From the NCBI RefSeq assembly GCF_050908995.1, contig NW_027484910.1:372001-436000 (forward strand): DNA of 64,000 nucleotides, in the 5' to 3' direction. Source of the DNA: Andrena cerasifolii. Its lineage: Eukaryota > Arthropoda > Insecta > Hymenoptera > Andrenidae. Below are positions 13,085-25,612 of the stretch, in pieces (positions within the stretch are counted from its first letter, which is position 1; every line of letters begins with the position of its first letter). The notes under the pieces were generated by a model. That model was not told where the DNA came from, did no database searches, and saw only the letters and a list, made by a program, of their open reading frames with translations. Position numbers and translations under genes: made by a program.

Positions 13085-14990
13085 TTCAATATCAGTTTTT
13101 CAATATTTGTTCTCCAATATCGGTTTTTGAATATCGGTTCTAATATCGGATTCAATATCGGTTTTTCAATATCGGTTCTAATATCGGATTCAATATCGGT
13201 TTTTCAATATCGGTTTTTCAATATCGGTTTTTCAATATCAGTTTTTCAATATTTGTTCTCCAATATCGGTTTTTCAATATCGGTTCTAATATCGGATTCA
13301 GTATCGGTTTTTCAATATCAGTTTTTCAATATTTGTTCTCCAATATCGGTTTTTGAATATCGGTTCCAATATCGGATTCAATATCGGTTTTTCAATATCG
13401 GTTCTAATATCGGATTCAATATCGGTTTTGCAATATCAGTTTTTCGATATCAGTTTTTCAATATTTGTTCTCCAATATCGGTTTTTGAATATCGGTTCTA
13501 ATATCGGTTCTAATATCGGATTCAATACCGGTTTTTCAATATCGGTTTTTCAATATCAGTTTTTCGATATCAGTTTTTCAATATTTGTTCTCCAATATCG
13601 GTTTTTGAATATCGGTTCTAATATCGGTTTCAATATCGGTTTTTCAATATCGGTTTTTCAATATCAGTTTTTCAATATTTGTTCTCCAATATCGGTTTTT
13701 GAATATCGGTTCTAATATCGGATTCAATATCGGTTTTTCAATATCGGTTTTTTCAATATCAGTTTTTCGATATCAGTTTTTCAATATTTGTTTTTCAATA
13801 TCGGTTTTTCAATATCGGTTCTAATATCGGTTTCAATATCGGTTTTTCAATATCGGTTTTGCAATATCAGTTTTTCGATATAGGTTTTTCAATATCGGTT
13901 TTTCAATATCGGTTTTGCAATATCAGTTTTTCGATATAGGTTTTTCAATATCGGTTTTTCAATATCGGTTTTGCAATATCAGTTTTTCGATATAGGTTTT
14001 TCAATATCGATTTTTCAATATCGGTTTTTCAATATCGGTTCTAATATCGGTTTCAATATCAGTTTTTCAATATTTGTTTTCCAATATCGGTTTTTCAATA
14101 TCGGTTCTAATATCGGATTCAATATCGGCTTTTCAATATCGGTTTTTCAATATCAGTTTTTCGATATCAGTTTTTCAATATTTGTTTTTCAATATCGGTT
14201 TTTCAATATCGGTTCTAATATCGGTTTCAATATCGGTTATTCAATATCAGCTTTCGATATCAGTTTTTCAAGATTTGTTCTCCAATATCGGTTTTTGAAT
14301 ATCGGTTCTAATATCGGATTCAATATCAGTTTTTCAATATCGGTTCTAATATCGGATTCAATACCGGTTTTTCAATATCGGTTCTAATATCGGATTCAAT
14401 ATCGGTTTTTCAATATCGTTTTTGCAATATCAGTTTTTCGATATAGGTTTTTCAATATCGGTTTTTTCAATATCAGTTTTTCGATATCAGTTTTTCAATA
14501 TTTGTTTTTCAATATCGGTTTTTCAATATCGGTTCTAATATCGGTTTCAATATCGGTTTTTCAATATCGGTTTTTCAATATCGGTTTTTCAATATCAGTT
14601 TTTCAATATTTATTCTCCAATATCGGTTTTTGAATATCGGTTCTAATATCGGATTCAATATCGGTTTTTCAATATCGATTTTTCAATATCAGTTTTTCAA
14701 TATTTGTTCTCCAATATCGGTTTTTGAATATCGGTTCTAATATCGGATTCAATATCGGTTTTTCAATATCGGTTTTGCAATATCAGTTTTTCAATATCAG
14801 TTTTTCAATATCAGTTTTTCGATATAGGTTTTTCAATATCGGTTTTTCAATATCGGTTTTGCAATATCGGTTCTAATATCGGAATCAATATCGGCTTTTC
14901 AATATCGGTTTTTCAATATCAGTTTTTCGATATCAGTTTTTCAATATTTGTTTTTCAATATCGGTTTTTCAATATCGGTTCTAATATCGG
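13085..14990 (+). repeat. 2029-bp higher-order unit, first copy
   Basis: Matches 15114-17019 at a constant offset of 2029 bp. Markers at the same spacing include GGAATCAATATCGG (14881 and 16910), AAGATTTG (14270 and 16299) and the 13-bp unit CTTTCGATATCAG (near 14250 and 16279). The constant offset over about 1.9 kb means few or no indels between the copies, which points to a recent duplication or conversion. Confidence 0.88.
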
Positions 14991-15113
14991 TTTCAATATC
15001 GGTTTTTCAATATCGGTTTTTCAATATCGGTTTTTCAATATCAGTTTTTCAATATTTGTTCTCCAATATCGGTTTTTGAATATCGGTTCTAATATCGGAT
15101 TCAGTATCGGTTT

Positions 15114-17019
15114 TTCAATATCAGTTTTTCAATATTTGTTCTCCAATATCGGTTTTTGAATATCGGTTCCAATATCGGATTCAATATCGGTTTTTCAATA
15201 TCGGTTCTAATATCGGATTCAATATCGGTTTTTCAATATCGGTTTTTCAATATCGGTTTTTCAATATCAGTTTTTCAATATTTGTTCTCCAATATCGGTT
15301 TTTCAATATCGGTTCTAATATCGGATTCAGTATCGGTTTTTCAATATCAGTTTTTCAATATTTGTTCTCCAATATCGGTTTTTGAATATCGGTTCCAATA
15401 TCGGATTCAATATCGGTTTTTCAATATCGGTTCTAATATCGGATTCAATATCGGTTTTGCAATATCAGTTTTTCGATATCAGTTTTTCAATATTTGTTCT
15501 CCAATATCGGTTTTTGAATATCGGTTCTAATATCGGTTCTAATATCGGATTCAATACCGGTTTTTCAATATCGGTTTTTCAATATCAGTTTTTCGATATC
15601 AGTTTTTCAATATTTGTTCTCCAATATCGGTTTTTGAATATCGGTTCTAATATCGGTTTCAATATCGGTTTTTCAATATCGGTTTTTCAATATCAGTTTT
15701 TCAATATTTGTTCTCCAATATCGGTTTTTGAATATCGGTTCTAATATCGGATTCAATATCGGTTTTTCAATATCGGTTTTTTCAATATCAGTTTTTCGAT
15801 ATCAGTTTTTCAATATTTGTTTTTCAATATCGGTTTTTCAATATCGGTTCTAATATCGGTTTCAATATCGGTTTTTCAATATCGGTTTTGCAATATCAGT
15901 TTTTCGATATAGGTTTTTCAATATCGGTTTTTCAATATCGGTTTTGCAATATCAGTTTTTCGATATAGGTTTTTCAATATCGGTTTTTCAATATCGGTTT
16001 TGCAATATCAGTTTTTCGATATAGGTTTTTCAATATCGATTTTTCAATATCGGTTTTTCAATATCGGTTCTAATATCGGTTTCAATATCAGTTTTTCAAT
16101 ATTTGTTTTCCAATATCGGTTTTTCAATATCGGTTCTAATATCGGATTCAATATCGGCTTTTCAATATCGGTTTTTCAATATCAGTTTTTCGATATCAGT
16201 TTTTCAATATTTGTTTTTCAATATCGGTTTTTCAATATCGGTTCTAATATCGGTTTCAATATCGGTTATTCAATATCAGCTTTCGATATCAGTTTTTCAA
16301 GATTTGTTCTCCAATGTCGGTTTTTGAATATCGGTTCTAATATCGGATTCAATATCAGTTTTTCAATATCGGTTCTAATATCGGATTCAATACCGGTTTT
16401 TCAATATCGGTTCTAATATCGGATTCAATATCGGTTTTTCAATATCGTTTTTGCAATATCAGTTTTTCGATATAGGTTTTTCAATATCGGTTTTTTCAAT
16501 ATCAGTTTTTCGATATCAGTTTTTCAATATTTGTTTTTCAATATCGGTTTTTCAATATCGGTTCTAATATCGGTTTCAATATCGGTTTTTCAATATCGGT
16601 TTTTCAATATCGGTTTTTCAATATCAGTTTTTCAATATTTGTTCTCCAATATCGGTTTTTGAATATCGGTTCTAATATCGGATTCAATATCGGTTTTTCA
16701 ATATCGATTTTTCAATATCAGTTTTTCAATATTTGTTCTCCAATATCGGTTTTTGAATATCGGTTCTAATATCGGATTCAATATCGGTTTTTCAATATCG
16801 GTTTTGCAATATCAGTTTTTCAATATCAGTTTTTCAATATCAGTTTTTCGATATAGGTTTTTCAATATCGGTTTTTCAATATCGGTTTTGCAATATCGGT
16901 TCTAATATCGGAATCAATATCGGCTTTTCAATATCGGTTTTTCAATATCAGTTTTTCGATATCAGTTTTTCAATATTTGTTTTTCAATATCGGTTTTTCA
17001 ATATCGGTTCTAATATCGG
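15114..17019 (+). repeat. 2029-bp higher-order unit, second copy
   Basis: Partner of 13085-14990. Changes seen here and not in the first copy include CAATGTCGG at 16313. That change is inherited by copies at 18908, 20799, 22922 and 26651, so this copy is closer to the source of the later expansion than the first one is. Confidence 0.88.
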
Positions 17020-17585
17020 TTCTAATATCGGATTCAATATCGGTTTTTCAATATCGGTTTTGCAATATCAGTTTTTCAATATCAGTTTTTCGATATAGGT
17101 TTTTCAATATCGGTTTTTCAATATCGGTTCTAATATCGGTTTCAATATCGGTTTTTCAATATCGGTTTTTCAATATCGGTTTTTCAATATCAGTTTTTCA
17201 ATATTTGTTCTCCAATATCGGTTTTTGAATATCGGTTCTAATATCGGATTCAATATCGGTTTTTCAATATCGATTTTTCAATATCAGTTTTTCAATATTT
17301 GTTCTCCAATATCGGTTTTTGAATATCGGTTCTAATATCGGATTCAATATCGGTTTTTCAATATCGGTTTTGCAATATCAGTTTTTCAATATCAGTTTTT
17401 CAATATCAGTTTTTCGATATAGGTTTTTCAATATCGGTTTTTCAATATCGGTTTTGCAATATCGGTTCTAATATCGGAATCAATATCGGCTTTTCAATAT
17501 CGGTTTTTCAATATCAGTTTTTCGATATCAGTTTTTCAATATTTGTTTTTCAATATCGGTTTTTCAATATCGGTTCTAATATCGG
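17019..17585 (+). repeat. 566-bp inserted duplicate block
   Basis: The markers at 16910 and 17476 (GGAATCAATATCGG) are only 566 bp apart, and about 16554-17017 matches 17120-17583. Downstream, homology to the previous higher-order unit resumes with the offset raised from 2029 to 2595 bp (2029+566). A partial duplication of the preceding unit was therefore inserted here. The insert starts at a G-G pair where other copies have G-I. Confidence 0.8.
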
Positions 17586-20500
17586 TTTCAATATCGGTTT
17601 TTCAATATCGGTTTTTCAATATCGGTTTTTCAATATCAGTTTTTCAATATTTGTTCTCCAATATCGGTTTTTGAATATCGGTTCTAATATCGGATTCAGT
17701 ATCGGTTTTTCAATATCAGTTTTTCAATATTTGTTCTCCAATATCGGTTTTTGAATATCGGTTCCAATATCGGATTCAATATCGGTTTTTCAATATCGGT
17801 TCTAATATCGGATTCAATATCGGTTTTTCAATATCGGTTTTTCAATATCGGTTTTTCAATATCAGTTTTTCAATATTTGTTCTCCAATATCGGTTTTTGA
17901 ATATCGGTTCTAATATCGGATTCAGTATCGGTTTTTCAATATCAGTTTTTCAATATTTGTTCTCCAATATCGGTTTTTGAATATCGGTTCCAATATCGGA
18001 TTCAATATCGGTTTTTCAATATCGGTTCTAATATCGGATTCAATATCGGTGTTGCAATATCAGTTTTTCGATATCAGTTTTTCAATATTTGTTCTCCAAT
18101 ATCGGTTTTTGAATATCGGTTCTAATATCGGTTCTAATATCGGATTCAATACCGGTTTTTCAATATCGGTTTTTCAATATCAGTTTTTCGATATCAGTTT
18201 TTCAATATTTGTTCTCCAATATCGGTTTTTGAATATCGGTTCTAATATCGGTTTCAATATCGGTTTTTCAATATCGGTTTTTCAATATCAGTTTTTCAAT
18301 ATTTGTTCTCCAATATCGGTTTTTGAATATCGGTTCTAATATCGGATTCAATATCGGTTTTTCAATATCGGTTTTTTCAATATCAGTTTTTCGATATCAG
18401 TTTTTCAATATTTGTTTTTCAATATCGGTTTTTCAATATCGGTTCTAATATCGGTTTCAATATCGGTTTTTCAATATCGGTTTTGCAATATCAGTTTTTC
18501 GATATAGGTTTTTCAATATCGGTTTTTCAATATCGGTTTTGCAATATCAGTTTTTCGATATAGGTTTTTCAATATCGGTTTTTCAATATCGGTTTTGCAA
18601 TATCAGTTTTTCGATATAGGTTTTTCAATATCGATTTTTCAATATCGGTTTTTCAATATCGGTTCTAATATCGGTTTCAATATCAGTTTTTCAATATTTG
18701 TTTTCCAATATCGGTTTTTCAATATCGGTTCTAATATCGGATTCAATATCGGCTTTTCAATATCGGTTTTTCAATATCAGTTTTTCGATATCAGTTTTTC
18801 AATATTTGTTTTTCAATATCGGTTTTTCAATATCGGTTCTAATATCGGTTTCAATATCGGTTATTCAATATCAGCTTTCGATATCAGTTTTTCAAGATTT
18901 GTTCTCCAATGTCGGTTTTTGAATATCGGTTCTAATATCGGATTCAATATCAGTTTTTCAATATCGGTTCTAATATCGGATTCAATACCGGTTTTTCAAT
19001 ATCGGTTCTAATATCGGATTCAATATCGGTTTTTCAATATCGTTTTTGCAATATCAGTTTTTCGATATAGGTTTTTCAATATCGGTTTTTTCAATATCAG
19101 TTTTTCGATATCAGTTTTTCAATATTTGTTTTTCAATATCGGTTTTTCAATATCGGTTCTAATATCGGTTTCAATATCGGTTTTTCAATATCGGTTTTTC
19201 AATATCGGTTTTTCAATATCAGTTTTTCAATATTTGTTCTCCAATATCGGTTTTTGAATATCGGTTCTAATATCGGATTCAATATCGGTTTTTCAATATC
19301 GATTTTTCAATATCAGTTTTTCAATATTTGTTCTCCAATATCGGTTTTTGAATATCGGTTCTAATATCGGATTCAATATCGGTTTTTCAATATCGGTTTT
19401 GCAATATCAGTTTTTCAATATCAGTTTTTCAATATCAGTTTTTCGATATAGGTTTTTCAATATCGGTTTTTCAATATCGGTTTTGCAATATCGGTTCTAA
19501 TATCGGAATCAATATCGGCTTTTCAATATCGGTTTTTCAATATCAGTTTTTCGATATCAGTTTTTCAATATTTGTTTTTCAATATCGGTTTTTCAATATC
19601 GGTTCTAATATCGGTTTCAATATCGGTTTTTCAATATCGGTTTTTCAATATCGGTTTTTCAATATCGGTTTTTCAATATCAGTTTTTCAATATTTGTTCT
19701 CCAATATCGGTTTTTGAATATCGGTTCTAATATCGGATTCAGTATCGGTTTTTCAATATCAGTTTTTCAATATTTGTTCTCCAATATCGGTTTTTGAATA
19801 TCGGTTCTAATATCGGATTCAGTATCGGTTTTTCAATATCAGTTTTTCAATATTTGTTCTCCAATATCGGTTTTTGAATATCGGTTCCAATATCGGATTC
19901 AATATCGGTTTTTCAATATCGGTTCTAATATCGGATTCAATATCGGTTTTTCAATATCGGTTTTTCAATATCGGTTTTTCAATATCAGTTTTTCAATATT
20001 TGTTCTCCAATATCGGTTTTTGAATATCGGTTCTAATATCGGATTCAGTATCGGTTTTTCAATATCAGTTTTTCAATATTTGTTCTCCAATATCGGTTTT
20101 TGAATATCGGTTCCAATATCGGATTCAATATCGGTTTTTCAATATCGGTTCTAATATCGGATTCAATATCGGTTTTGCAATATCAGTTTTTCGATATCAG
20201 TTTTTCAATATTTGTTCTCCAATATCGGTTTTTGAATATCGGTTCTAATATCGGTTCTAATATCGGATTCAATACCGGTTTTTCAATATCGGTTTTTCAA
20301 TATCAGTTTTTCGATATCAGTTTTTCAATATTTGTTCTCCAATATCGGTTTTTGAATATCGGTTCTAATATCGGTTTCAATATCGGTTTTTCAATATCGG
20401 TTTTTCAATATCAGTTTTTCAATATTTGTTCTCCAATATCGGTTTTTGAATATCGGTTCTAATATCGGATTCAATATCGGTTTTTCAATATCAGTTTTTC

Positions 20501-20912
20501 AATATTTGTTTTTCGATATCAGTTTTTCAATATTTGCTTTACAATATCAGTTTTTCAATATCGGTTCTAATATCGGATTCAATATCGGTTTTGCAATATC
20601 AGTTTTTCGATATAGGTTTTTCAATATCGGTTTTTCAATATCGGTTCTAATATCGGTTTTTCAATATCAGTTTTTCGATATCAGTTTTTCAATATTTGTT
20701 TTTCAATATCGGTTTTTCAATATCGGTTCTAATATCGGTTTCAATATCGGTTATTCAATATCAGTTTTTCGATATCAGTTTTTCAAGATTTGTTCTCCAA
20801 TGTCGGTTTTTGAATATCGGTTCTAATATCGGATTCAATATCAGTTTTTCAATATCGGTTCTAATATCGGATTCAATACCGGTTTTTCAATATCGGTTCT
20901 AATATCGGATTC
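17156..20912 (+). repeat. 4.01-kb period repeat, copy 1
   Basis: Matches 21170-24926 at a constant offset of 4014 bp, checked at 17476/21490, 17977/21991, 18595/22609, 18894/22908, 20100/24114 and 20785/24799. It contains two roughly 2-kb subunits: one has the 13-bp CTTTCGATATCAG unit before its AAGATTTG marker and the other has the ordinary 14-mer. It is thus a dimeric higher-order repeat. The private change GGTGTTGCAATATCAG near 18050 is absent from the partner. Confidence 0.88.
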
Positions 20913-21169
20913 AATATCGGTTTTTCAATATCGTTTTTGCAATATCAGTTTTTCGATATAGGTTTTTCAATATCGGTTTTTTCAATATCAGTTTTTCGAT
21001 ATCAGTTTTTCAATATTTGTTTTTCAATATCGGTTTTTCAATATCGGTTCTAATATCGGTTTCAATATCGGTTTTTCAATATCGGTTTTTCATTATCGGT
21101 TTTTCAATATCAGTTTTTCAATATTTGTTCTCCAATATCGGTTTTTGAATATCGGTTCTAATATCGGAT
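20913..21169 (+). repeat. Linker between the 4.01-kb copies
   Basis: About 257 bp of ordinary monomers between the two matched segments. It contains the rare unit CATTATCGG at 21091, which recurs at 26943 in the same position relative to the CAATGTCGG marker (292 bp downstream of 20799 and of 26651). The same position near 23214 has the normal CAATATCGG. Confidence 0.7.
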
Positions 21170-24100
21170 TCAATATCGGTTTTTCAATATCGGTTTTTCA
21201 ATATCAGTTTTTCAATATTTGTTCTCCAATATCGGTTTTTGAATATCGGTTCTAATATCGGATTCAATATCGGTTTTTCAATATCGATTTTTCAATATCA
21301 GTTTTTCAATATTTGTTCTCCAATATCGGTTTTTGAATATCGGTTCTAATATCGGATTCAATATCGGTTTTTCAATATCGGTTTTGCAATATCAGTTTTT
21401 CAATATCAGTTTTTCAATATCAGTTTTTCGATATAGGTTTTTCAATATCGGTTTTTCAATATCGGTTTTGCAATATCGGTTCTAATATCGGAATCAATAT
21501 CGGCTTTTCAATATCGGTTTTTCAATATCAGTTTTTCGATATCAGTTTTTCAATATTTGTTTTTCAATATCGGTTTTTCAATATCGGTTCTAATATCGGT
21601 TTCAATATCGGTTTTTCAATATCGGTTTTTCAATATCGGTTTTTCAATATCAGTTTTTCAATATTTGTTCTCCAATATCGGTTTTTGAATATCGGTTCTA
21701 ATATCGGATTCAGTATCGGTTTTTCAATATCAGTTTTTCAATATTTGTTCTCCAATATCGGTTTTTGAATATCGGTTCCAATATCGGATTCAATATCGGT
21801 TTTTCAATATCGGTTCTAATATCGGATTCAATATCGGTTTTTCAATATCGGTTTTTCAATATCGGTTTTTCAATATCAGTTTTTCAATATTTGTTCTCCA
21901 ATATCGGTTTTTGAATATCGGTTCTAATATCGGATTCAGTATCGGTTTTTCAATATCAGTTTTTCAATATTTGTTCTCCAATATCGGTTTTTGAATATCG
22001 GTTCCAATATCGGATTCAATATCGGTTTTTCAATATCGGTTCTAATATCGGATTCAATATCGGTTTTGCAATATCAGTTTTTCGATATCAGTTTTTCAAT
22101 ATTTGTTCTCCAATATCGGTTTTTGAATATCGGTTCTAATATCGGTTCTAATATCGGATTCAATACCGGTTTTTCAATATCGGTTTTTCAATATCAGTTT
22201 TTCGATATCAGTTTTTCAATATTTGTTCTCCAATATCGGTTTTTGAATATCGGTTCTAATATCGGTTTCAATATCGGTTTTTCAATATCGGTTTTTCAAT
22301 ATCAGTTTTTCAATATTTGTTCTCCAATATCGGTTTTTGAATATCGGTTCTAATATCGGATTCAATATCGGTTTTTCAATATCGGTTTTTTCAATATCAG
22401 TTTTTCGATATCAGTTTTTCAATATTTGTTTTTCAATATCGGTTTTTCAATATCGGTTCTAATATCGGTTTCAATATCGGTTTTTCAATATCGGTTTTGC
22501 AATATCAGTTTTTCGATATAGGTTTTTCAATATCGGTTTTTCAATATCGGTTTTGCAATATCAGTTTTTCGATATAGGTTTTTCAATATCGGTTTTTCAA
22601 TATCGGTTTTGCAATATCAGTTTTTCGATATAGGTTTTTCAATATCGATTTTTCAATATCGGTTTTTCAATATCGGTTCTAATATCGGTTTCAATATCAG
22701 TTTTTCAATATTTGTTTTCCAATATCGGTTTTTCAATATCGGTTCTAATATCGGATTCAATATCGGCTTTTCAATATCGGTTTTTCAATATCAGTTTTTC
22801 GATATCAGTTTTTCAATATTTGTTTTTCAATATCGGTTTTTCAATATCGGTTCTAATATCGGTTTCAATATCGGTTATTCAATATCAGCTTTCGATATCA
22901 GTTTTTCAAGATTTGTTCTCCAATGTCGGTTTTTGAATATCGGTTCTAATATCGGATTCAATATCAGTTTTTCAATATCGGTTCTAATATCGGATTCAAT
23001 ACCGGTTTTTCAATATCGGTTCTAATATCGGATTCAATATCGGTTTTTCAATATCGTTTTTGCAATATCAGTTTTTCGATATAGGTTTTTCAATATCGGT
23101 TTTTTCAATATCAGTTTTTCGATATCAGTTTTTCAATATTTGTTTTTCAATATCGGTTTTTCAATATCGGTTCTAATATCGGTTTCAATATCGGTTTTTC
23201 AATATCGGTTTTTCAATATCGGTTTTTCAATATCAGTTTTTCAATATTTGTTCTCCAATATCGGTTTTTGAATATCGGTTCTAATATCGGATTCAATATC
23301 GGTTTTTCAATATCGATTTTTCAATATCAGTTTTTCAATATTTGTTCTCCAATATCGGTTTTTGAATATCGGTTCTAATATCGGATTCAATATCGGTTTT
23401 TCAATATCGGTTTTGCAATATCAGTTTTTCAATATCAGTTTTTCAATATCAGTTTTTCGATATAGGTTTTTCAATATCGGTTTTTCAATATCGGTTTTGC
23501 AATATCGGTTCTAATATCGGAATCAATATCGGCTTTTCAATATCGGTTTTTCAATATCAGTTTTTCGATATCAGTTTTTCAATATTTGTTTTTCAATATC
23601 GGTTTTTCAATATCGGTTCTAATATCGGTTTCAATATCGGTTTTTCAATATCGGTTTTTCAATATCGGTTTTTCAATATCGGTTTTTCAATATCAGTTTT
23701 TCAATATTTGTTCTCCAATATCGGTTTTTGAATATCGGTTCTAATATCGGATTCAGTATCGGTTTTTCAATATCAGTTTTTCAATATTTGTTCTCCAATA
23801 TCGGTTTTTGAATATCGGTTCTAATATCGGATTCAGTATCGGTTTTTCAATATCAGTTTTTCAATATTTGTTCTCCAATATCGGTTTTTGAATATCGGTT
23901 CCAATATCGGATTCAATATCGGTTTTTCAATATCGGTTCTAATATCGGATTCAATATCGGTTTTTCAATATCGGTTTTTCAATATCGGTTTTTCAATATC
24001 AGTTTTTCAATATTTGTTCTCCAATATCGGTTTTTGAATATCGGTTCTAATATCGGATTCAGTATCGGTTTTTCAATATCAGTTTTTCAATATTTGTTCT

Positions 24101-24926
24101 CCAATATCGGTTTTTGAATATCGGTTCCAATATCGGATTCAATATCGGTTTTTCAATATCGGTTCTAATATCGGATTCAATATCGGTTTTGCAATATCAG
24201 TTTTTCGATATCAGTTTTTCAATATTTGTTCTCCAATATCGGTTTTTGAATATCGGTTCTAATATCGGTTCTAATATCGGATTCAATACCGGTTTTTCAA
24301 TATCGGTTTTTCAATATCAGTTTTTCGATATCAGTTTTTCAATATTTGTTCTCCAATATCGGTTTTTGAATATCGGTTCTAATATCGGTTTCAATATCGG
24401 TTTTTCAATATCGGTTTTTCAATATCAGTTTTTCAATATTTGTTCTCCAATATCGGTTTTTGAATATCGGTTCTAATATCGGATTCAATATCGGTTTTTC
24501 AATATCAGTTTTTCAATATTTGTTTTTCGATATCAGTTTTTCAATATTTGCTTTACAATATCAGTTTTTCAATATCGGTTCTAATATCGGATTCAATATC
24601 GGTTTTGCAATATCAGTTTTTCGATATAGGTTTTTCAATATCGGTTTTTCAATATCGGTTCTAATATCGGTTTTTCAATATCAGTTTTTCGATATCAGTT
24701 TTTCAATATTTGTTTTTCAATATCGGTTTTTCAATATCGGTTCTAATATCGGTTTCAATATCGGTTATTCAATATCAGTTTTTCGATATCAGTTTTTCAA
24801 GATTTGTTCTCCAATATCGGTTTTTGAATATCGGTTCTAATATCGGATTCAATATCAGTTTTTCAATATCGGTTCTAATATCGGATTCAATACCGGTTTT
24901 TCAATATCGGTTCTAATATCGGATTC
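21170..24926 (+). repeat. 4.01-kb period repeat, copy 2
   Basis: Partner of 17156-20912. It retains CAATGTCGG at 22922 in the first subunit but has the normal CAATATCGG at about 24813 in the second, where the partner has the variant at 20799. Most of it (from 21880) also forms the left half of the 3.73-kb tandem duplication, so the 4.01-kb event and the 3.73-kb event are nested. Confidence 0.87.
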
Positions 24927-25608
24927 AATACCGGTTTTTCAATATCGGTTTTTCAATATCAGTTTTTCGATATCAGTTTTTCAATATTTGTTCTCCAATA
25001 TCGGTTTTTGAATATCGGTTCTAATATCGGATTCAATATCGGTTTTTCAATATCGTTTTTGCAATATCAGTTTTTCGATATAGGTTTTTCAATATCGGTT
25101 TTTCAATATCGGTTTTTCAATATCGGTTCTAATATCGGATTCAATATCGGTTTTTCAATATCGGTTATTCAATATCAGTTTTTCAATATTTGTTCTCCAA
25201 TATCGGATTCAATATCGGTTTTTGAATATCGGTTCTAATATCGGATTCAATATCGGTTTTTCAATATCGTTTTTGCAATATCAGTTTTTCGATATAGGTT
25301 TTTCAATATCGGTTTTTCAATATCGGTTTTTCAATATCGGTTCTAATATCGGATTCAATACCGGTTTTTCAATATCGGTTTTTCAATATCAGTTTTTCGA
25401 TATCAGTTTTTCAATATTTGTTCTCCAATATCGGTTTTTGAATATCGGTTCTAATATCGGTTTCAATATCGGTTATTCAATATCAGTTTTTCGATATCAG
25501 TTTTTCAATATTTGTTCTCCAATATCGGTTTTTGAATATCGGTTCTAATATCGGATTCAATATCGGTTTTTCAATATCGTTTTTGCAATATCAGTTTTTC
25601 GATATAGG
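21880..25608 (+). repeat. 3.73-kb direct tandem duplication, left copy
   Basis: This 3729-bp segment is followed immediately by its own copy. Matched points at 3729 bp are 21991/25720, 22609/26338, 22922/26651 and 23519/27248. After about 23650 the offset drops to 3715 because the left copy has four A units where the right copy has three. From there 24114/27829, 25008/28723 and 25532/29247 all match at 3715 bp. Confidence 0.9.
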
Positions 25609-25612
25609 TTTT
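25008..25612 (+). repeat. F-G-H-A-(G-to-T J)-K block in three close copies
   Basis: A block that begins F-G-H-A, continues with ATCG followed by TTTTTGCAATATCAG and then K, starts at 25008, 25222 and 25532 (spacing 214 and 310 bp). The same trio reappears at 28723, 28937 and 29247 in the right half of the 3.73-kb duplication. Two internal amplifications therefore preceded that duplication. Confidence 0.8.

Noticed and set aside
14881..23532. Taking GGAATCAATATCGG spacing (2029, 566, 2029, 1985, 2029 bp) as a separate mobile element.
   Set aside because: The marked segments contain only satellite monomers, with no terminal inverted repeats, target-site duplications or transposase-like frame. 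Satellite duplication explains the spacing.
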